Assembly (NCBI GenBank): GCA_937895705.1
Contig: CALBKM010000020.1
Location: forward strand, 1-44,428
DNA length: 44,428 nucleotides
From: an uncultured Clostridia bacterium
Lineage (GTDB): Bacteria > Bacillota > Clostridia > Lachnospirales > Lachnospiraceae
Direction: 5' to 3'
The stretch's first letter is position 1; every line of letters starts with the position of its first letter. A program made the translations under genes and the position numbers. Below the pieces are notes generated by a model. That model made no database searches and had not been told where the DNA came from. It saw only the letters and a program-made list of their open reading frames with translations. This document shows positions 40,957 through 44,428 of the stretch, piece after piece.

Positions 40957-41005
40957 TAAGCGCTTATCCTGACTTTATTATAGCGAGAGATGGTATGTGA
41001 CGCAA
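40957..41005 (-). promoter_or_regulatory. Promoter and dyad of the XRE-TPR gene
   Basis: Minus strand TTGCGT (41000-41005), 17 bp, TATAAT (40977-40982). The palindrome TAAGCGCTTA (40957-40966) lies 10 nt downstream of the -10 box. Confidence 0.7.
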
Positions 41006-41072
41006 GAACCGCAAAGTATAGTTATGGGCGGAAAATACAACGGGAGGTTGTTTGTGAGGCTGAGAGGTTCTG

Positions 41073-41101
41073 AAAAAGGGACTTGCAAATGCAAGCCCCT
41101 T
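41073..41101 (-). terminator. Distal terminator of the toxin mRNA
   Basis: 12-bp stem (41090-41101 with 41076-41087, one mismatch), then a T-run on the minus strand. A toxin mRNA ending here would contain the full complement of the antisense RNA. The hairpin also holds the -35 box of the antisense promoter. Confidence 0.65.
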
Positions 41102-41111
41102 CGTGTATAAT
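41083..41111 (+). promoter_or_regulatory. Promoter of the antisense antitoxin RNA
   Basis: TTGCAA (41083-41088), 17 bp, TATAAT (41106-41111): consensus -10 box, a strong constitutive-looking promoter. Confidence 0.8.
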
Positions 41112-41117
41112 TTACTT

Positions 41118-41210
41118 AGAAAGGTATTCGGAATCAAATCTCCGAGTGCCCTCAGTTAAATGTGATTAAAGAATAGCATCTAACCTTGGCGGGGGATGCT
41201 ATTTCTTTTT
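41118..41210 (+). ncRNA. Antisense antitoxin RNA (type I)
   Basis: About 93 nt, from the strong promoter to a terminator with stem 41172-41180/41195-41203 and T-tract TCTTTTT. It is antisense to the 3' end of the toxin reading frame and to its 3' UTR. Its GCATCTAAC (41176-41184) recurs at 41318-41326, where the opposite strand is the toxin 5' leader, so the RNA can also pair 9 nt near the toxin translation start. The shared terminator and second contact resemble the Fst/RNAII and TxpA/RatA systems. Confidence 0.72.
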
Positions 41211-41285
41211 GTTATAACGATTGTCTAATAAAGACGAAGCCGCAATTATTACTAACAATAAAGTCAAGACTTCCATTGTGTTCAT
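41199..41285 (-). CDS. Small hydrophobic type I toxin (holin-like)
   Basis: A 28-residue peptide, with a single membrane helix containing MEVLTLLLVIIAASSLL and a charged C-terminus (DNRYNKKK). This is the layout of the Hol_Tox/TxpA-type toxins of Firmicutes, which insert into the membrane. AGGAGGGTGAGG precedes ATG 41285, giving a very strong site. A second in-frame Met is at residue 4. An antisense RNA gene overlaps its stop codon, and a LexA-like box lies at its promoter. It is below the size limit of most gene finders. Confidence 0.82.
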   Translation of the reverse strand: MNTMEVLTLLLVIIAASSLLDNRYNKKK

Positions 41286-41356
41286 AGGCCTCACCCTCCT
41301 ATCTTAAGTACTAGAGGGCATCTAACATCGGAAATTCGCATCCTGCTTCCTGTTCA

Positions 41357-41397
41357 ATTATACAAGAATATTATACTATAAGTCGAACGTGAGTTCG
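41357..41397 (-). promoter_or_regulatory. Toxin promoter region with LexA-like box
   Basis: Two TATAAT boxes on the minus strand (41357-41362 and 41370-41375). CGAACGTGAGTTCG (41384-41397) contains a perfect GAAC-N4-GTTC, the core of the Gram-positive LexA site, and occupies the -35 region. A further GAAC half-site follows at 41401-41404. Induction by DNA damage is the natural inference. Confidence 0.68.
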
Positions 41398-41438
41398 ATC
41401 GAACATAAGATTAAATTTTGTGCTTTTAAACCACCTGC

Positions 41439-41467
41439 TTGCAAAAAACAAACTTAGATGATATAAT
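41439..41467 (+). promoter_or_regulatory. Promoter of the GNAT leader
   Basis: TTGCAA (41439-41444), 17 bp, TATAAT (41462-41467). Confidence 0.8.
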
Positions 41468-41473
41468 ATCAAA

Positions 41474-41682
41474 AGACAAGGCAACAATACAGAAAAGGAA
41501 GTGATTTGCCCGATTATCGTACTGCCGGGTACCGGTAGGAAAATAGACGGAACGAGTGAAAATCAGAATTGAATCAGAAAATAAGCTGCATAAGCAGTTT
41601 TATTTTGATGTCATGAATGATTTTTGCTCTGTAAATAATGTTGATTCGGCTACAGAGTAAAAGGAAACTCTGTAGTTTTTTT
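41474..41682 (+). promoter_or_regulatory. Leader with terminator and antiterminator before GNAT
   Basis: The leader ends in an intrinsic terminator CTACAGAGT/ACTCTGTAG (41650-41658 with 41667-41675) plus T7, only 26 nt before the GNAT start. CTCTGTA (41627-41633) can pair with TACAGAG (41651-41657), which would break the terminator. A possible 34-codon frame (41556-41660) stops inside the terminator loop. This is the layout of a transcription attenuator. Confidence 0.6.
41556..41660 (+). CDS. Possible leader peptide of the GNAT gene
   Basis: GTG 41556 to TAA 41658-41660 encodes 34 residues, beginning MKIRIESENKLHKQFYF. The ribosome binding site is weak (GGA 5 nt upstream). Its 3' end covers both strands of the antiterminator hairpin, so translation could influence termination. 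It may also be chance, or a gene remnant. Confidence 0.3.
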   Translation: MKIRIESENKLHKQFYFDVMNDFCSVNNVDSATE

Positions 41683-41708
41683 GTGCCTTGTCGGAATAAG
41701 GAGGATTT

Positions 41709-42176
41709 ATGATAAGAATTGAAAACGTAGAAAACAAAGACGAAAAAACAAAAGTAACACTTGAAATTATGAATGCACTACCGGAATGGTTTTCGCCACC
41801 GGAGGATATTGAAAGAAAGTCAGAGATCCATAGAGAATATCCGTTTATCGTTGCCTATGACGATGAAAAAGCAGTAGGATTTGTAGCAATCAAGATGCAT
41901 AATCACTACACGGCAGAGATTTATGATTTGGGTGTTTTACGAGAACATCAAAGAAGAGGAATCGGACACCGGTTGATAGAAGCATGTGCCGTGTATTGCA
42001 AGGAACAAGGATATCAGTTCCTGACTGTTAAGACACTGGATGAATCGGCGGAATATGAACCATATAACGGAACCAGAGCCTTTTATAAGAAAGAAGGTTT
42101 CTATCCGTTGGAAGTATTCACTTGCGTATGGGATGAAGAAAATCCATGTTTATTTCTGGTGAAAGTACTTAAATAG
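41709..42176 (+). CDS. GNAT-family N-acetyltransferase
   Basis: 155 residues: IVAYDDEKAVGFVAIKMHN near 50, IYDLGVLREHQRRGIGHRLIEA (motif A, R-R-G-I-G, about 75-97) and a C-terminal TRAFYKKEGFYPLE. AAGGAGG precedes ATG 41709. The leader terminator upstream suggests inducible expression, as seen for antibiotic-modifying enzymes, but the acceptor is unknown. Confidence 0.9.
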   Translation: MIRIENVENKDEKTKVTLEIMNALPEWFSPPEDIERKSEIHREYPFIVAYDDEKAVGFVAIKMHNHYTAEIYDLGVLREHQRRGIGHRLIEACAVYCKEQGYQFLTVKTLDESAEYEPYNGTRAFYKKEGFYPLEVFTCVWDEENPCLFLVKVLK

Positions 42177-42251
42177 CTTAAGCTTAATAGTAGTGTGGGA
42201 GTAAAGTTATTATAGTAGAGTATACCGGCCATCGCGTAGAAGAGTAGAATA

Positions 42252-42560
42252 GGTCTTGTTTTATGGATATGTTATTGGGATTGTAAAACGAGAAAAGGGG
42301 GTACAGGGCATAAGCGTTTCGAACTTTGAGCAGGATATTAGTCGTTCTTATTACTCCGCTTGTTTGTCAGCAACGCTCGGACAGGACGTACGAGCGAGGT
42401 CGCACGCGGCATGGACGCCGCGTAATGACCGGTTGCGTCACTTTATAGAATTCTTCCACGGAGGAATTAGAAAGACTTATATCCGAATCACGAGAGAAAT
42501 ACTTATGCCCTGTACCCCCCTTTTCTCGAAGGAGAACCCCAAAAACTATAAAACAAGGCC
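42252..42560 (+). repeat. 309-bp long inverted-repeat (MITE-like) element
   Basis: The ends GGTCTTGTTTTAT (42252-42264) and ATAAAACAAGGCC (42548-42560) are inverted repeats. CGAGAAAAGGGGG... (42289-42314) is matched by its complement at 42502-42528 over 26 bases with one extra C. Weaker pairing continues inward for about 100 nt on each side, and CGCGGC/GCCGCG lies near the centre. There is no transposase. The whole element could fold into one long hairpin. The 110-codon frame inside it is not a convincing gene. Confidence 0.75.
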
Positions 42561-42587
42561 ATCCCACACTTGGTGCGATGGCCTTTG
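42547..42587 (-). terminator. Terminator of carB
   Basis: Stem AAGGCCATC/GATGGCCTT (42555-42563 with 42577-42585); on the minus strand it is followed by GTTTTAT, which is also the end of the inverted-repeat element. Confidence 0.8.
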
Positions 42588-42599
42588 AAATGTCTTATT

Positions 42600-44428
42600 T
42601 TACTTATCCTTAATCTCGCTGTGTAACTGCTGCAAGGACTTAATCTCACGGTTGCCGTGCTTGCGTACGGACTGGATACCCTTTGCGGTAGCTCTTGCCG
42701 CAGCAGCAGTGGTCATGTACGGAATCTTGCCCTTGATGGCTGCCTTACGCAGGTAGCTGTCGTCGTTTACGCTGTCCTTGCCTGCCGGAGAGTTGATGAT
42801 TAAATCAATGTCGCCGTTGGTAATCATGTCAAGGATGTTCGGACGACCCTCGGAAAGCTTCTTAACAAGCTCTGCTTCAATGCCTGCCTCGGTGATAACC
42901 TTGTGGGTATTGCCGGTAGCAAGAATCTTGAAGCCATTGTTGGAGAACATCTGCGCAACTTCGATGATGTCTACCTTGTCCTTGCGATTCACGGAGATAA
43001 GTACCGTGCCGCTAAGCGGGAGCTTGGACTGGGTAGCTTCCTGTGCCTTATAGAAGGCTTCGCCGTAGGAAACCGCAAGTCCTAAAACTTCTCCGGTGGA
43101 ACGCATTTCCGGTCCGAGAATCGGGTCAACCTCCGGGAACATGTTGAACGGGAAGACAGCTTCCTTTACACCGTAGTACGGGATATCTTGTTCCTTTAAG
43201 TCAGCCACCGGAGACGGACGACCGGTCAGCTCGGAAGTAATAATATCGGTTGCAATCGGTACCATGCGGATGTTACAAACCTTGGATACAAGCGGAACGG
43301 TACGGGATGCACGCGGATTTGCTTCCAACACGTAAACCTTGCCGTTCTCGATTGCGTACTGCATGTTCATAAGACCCTTAACGTGCATTTCCTCTGCAAT
43401 CTTCTTGGTATATTCTTTGATGGTCTTTACATTCTCCTCAGAGATGTGTACGGAAGGAATGATACAAGCGGAGTCACCGGAGTGAACCCCTGCCAACTCG
43501 ATATGCTCCATAACCGCCGGAACGAATGCGTGGGTACCGTCGCTGATTGCGTCTGCCTCACACTCTAAAGCGTGATTTAAAAAACGGTCAATCAAAATCG
43601 GACGATCCGGAGTTACGCCTACCGCAGCGTTCATGTAGCTGGTCATTGCTTCGTCGTCGTAAACCACTTCCATACCACGGCCGCCTAATACGTAGGACGG
43701 ACGAACCATAGCCGGGTAACCGATTTTATGAGCAATCTCAAGCGCTTCCTCTACGGTGGTAGCCATACCGGACTCCGGCATCGGAATCTCTAACTTATCC
43801 ATCATTTCACGGAACAAGTCACGGTCCTCAGCCAAATCAATAACGGAAGGAGAGGTACCGAGAATCTTAACGCCGTTCTTTTCAAGGTCAGCTGCTAAGT
43901 TCAACGGAGTCTGACCGCCGAACTGTGCGATAACACCCAGCGGCTTCTCTTTCTTGTAAATACTGAGTACATCCTCCAAGGTAAGCGGCTCAAAGTAGAG
44001 CTTATCGGAGGTATCGTAGTCGGTGGAAACGGTTTCCGGATTACAGTTAACAATAATTGTCTCGAAACCGAGCTTCTTTAATGCCAAAGCAGCGTGTACG
44101 CAGCAGTAGTCGAATTCGATACCCTGACCGATACGGTTCGGGCCGCCGCCGAGAATCATAATCTTCTTTGTGTCGGCGTTGACCGGATTCTTATCCTCTG
44201 CATTGTAGGTGGAGTAGTAGTAAGCGCTGTTCTCGGTGCCGCTTACGTGAACGCCTTCCCAAGCTTCCTCAACGCCCAGAGCGATACGGCGCTCGCGGAC
44301 AGAGTCCTCGGATACACCTAAAATCTGGCTTAAATACTTGTCGGAAAAGCCGTTCTTCTTGGCGGAGATGAGTGCATCGTCTGCCGGGAGGCTGCCCTTG
44401 TTAGCTGCGAGAGCTTCTTCCTCTTCAA
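42600..44428 (-). CDS. carB: Carbamoyl-phosphate synthase large subunit, N-terminal part outside the window
   Basis: 609 codons are visible and the frame runs off the window end; the full protein has about 1060-1070 residues. Seen here are the oligomerisation segment (VEEAWEGVHVSGTENSAYYYSTY), the second ATP-grasp domain starting MILGGGPNRIGQGIEFDYCC, with RPSYVLGGRGMEVVY and VLEANPRASRTVPLVSK, and the C-terminal MGS-like allosteric domain (ILATGNTHKVITEAG, NSPAGKDSVNDDSYLRKAA). It makes carbamoyl phosphate for arginine and pyrimidine synthesis with the small subunit CarA. Its regulation is upstream of the window. Confidence 0.97.
   Translation of the reverse strand, partial: EEEEALAANKGSLPADDALISAKKNGFSDKYLSQILGVSEDSVRERRIALGVEEAWEGVHVSGTENSAYYYSTYNAEDKNPVNADTKKIMILGGGPNRIGQGIEFDYCCVHAALALKKLGFETIIVNCNPETVSTDYDTSDKLYFEPLTLEDVLSIYKKEKPLGVIAQFGGQTPLNLAADLEKNGVKILGTSPSVIDLAEDRDLFREMMDKLEIPMPESGMATTVEEALEIAHKIGYPAMVRPSYVLGGRGMEVVYDDEAMTSYMNAAVGVTPDRPILIDRFLNHALECEADAISDGTHAFVPAVMEHIELAGVHSGDSACIIPSVHISEENVKTIKEYTKKIAEEMHVKGLMNMQYAIENGKVYVLEANPRASRTVPLVSKVCNIRMVPIATDIITSELTGRPSPVADLKEQDIPYYGVKEAVFPFNMFPEVDPILGPEMRSTGEVLGLAVSYGEAFYKAQEATQSKLPLSGTVLISVNRKDKVDIIEVAQMFSNNGFKILATGNTHKVITEAGIEAELVKKLSEGRPNILDMITNGDIDLIINSPAGKDSVNDDSYLRKAAIKGKIPYMTTAAAARATAKGIQSVRKHGNREIKSLQQLHSEIKDK

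Noticed and set aside
42256..42588. 110-codon open frame
   Set aside because: It lies entirely within the self-complementary repeat element and the carB terminator and shows no protein motif.

Overview
The window looks like chromosome of a low-to-mid GC Gram-positive anaerobe of the Clostridia, most likely Lachnospiraceae. This is an inference from AGGAGG-type ribosome binding sites with GTG/TTG starts, TTGACA/TATAAT promoters, a GAACN4GTTC (Gram-positive LexA) box, DUF4179 and DUF1848 genes, a glycine riboswitch on an AGCS symporter, and many small XRE regulators. It is not a prophage or plasmid. It is ordinary chromosome with an unusually dense set of stand-alone regulators and cis-regulatory RNA.

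Layout. 1-62 is the 3' part of tRNA-Arg(ACG), followed by a terminator and degenerate repeats. 0.3-3.2 kb: iron alcohol dehydrogenase, then an XRE regulator and a membrane protein whose upstream regions share an operator. 3.2-6.3 kb: ABC-F ATPase (minus strand), TerC-type membrane protein, Asn/Gln-rich micro-protein. 6.4-8.5 kb: ECF sigma factor and DUF4179 anti-sigma. 8.6-11.7 kb: rhodanese, THUMP rRNA methyltransferase, MATE exporter. 11.7-16.5 kb: four tandem XRE-TPR paralogues, each with the same promoter, the same dyad and a covarying leader hairpin. 16.5-18.5 kb: argS with an arginine-rich leader peptide and attenuator. 18.6-21.2 kb: AraC regulator divergent from a GH51 arabinofuranosidase. 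21.3-24 kb: chemoreceptor, DUF1848 protein. 24-27.7 kb: response regulator, ABC transporter and histidine kinase cluster. 27.7-31.1 kb: DMT permease, helical protein with a sequestered ribosome binding site, and a glycine-riboswitch-controlled symporter. 31.2-34.1 kb: two GNATs, a peptidase S51-HAD fusion and a half-size EamA protein. 34.1-39.8 kb: XRE-TPR regulator, then a MerR-methyltransferase fusion leading a run of nucleoside phosphorylase and acetyltransferase genes. 39.8-41.7 kb: another XRE-TPR regulator and a compact type I toxin-antitoxin locus. 41.4-42.6 kb: GNAT with a terminator-bearing leader, and a 309-bp inverted-repeat element. 42.6 kb to the end: the 3' part of carB.

Strongest candidates for a second look: (i) a type I toxin-antitoxin locus (41.07-41.40 kb) with a LexA-like box at the toxin promoter, an antisense RNA lying inside the toxin 3' UTR, and a second complementary patch in the toxin 5' leader; (ii) a ribosome-mediated attenuator for argS, with an 18-residue leader peptide containing RRRQRR, in a bacterial group where T-boxes are usual; (iii) the four-copy XRE-TPR array with its conserved promoter, dyad and hairpin module; (iv) the MerR-methyltransferase operon with a 19-bp-spacer promoter.

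All calls come from reading the sequence. No database search or folding program was run. Family names rest on recognisable motifs, and regulatory models are inferences from base complementarity.
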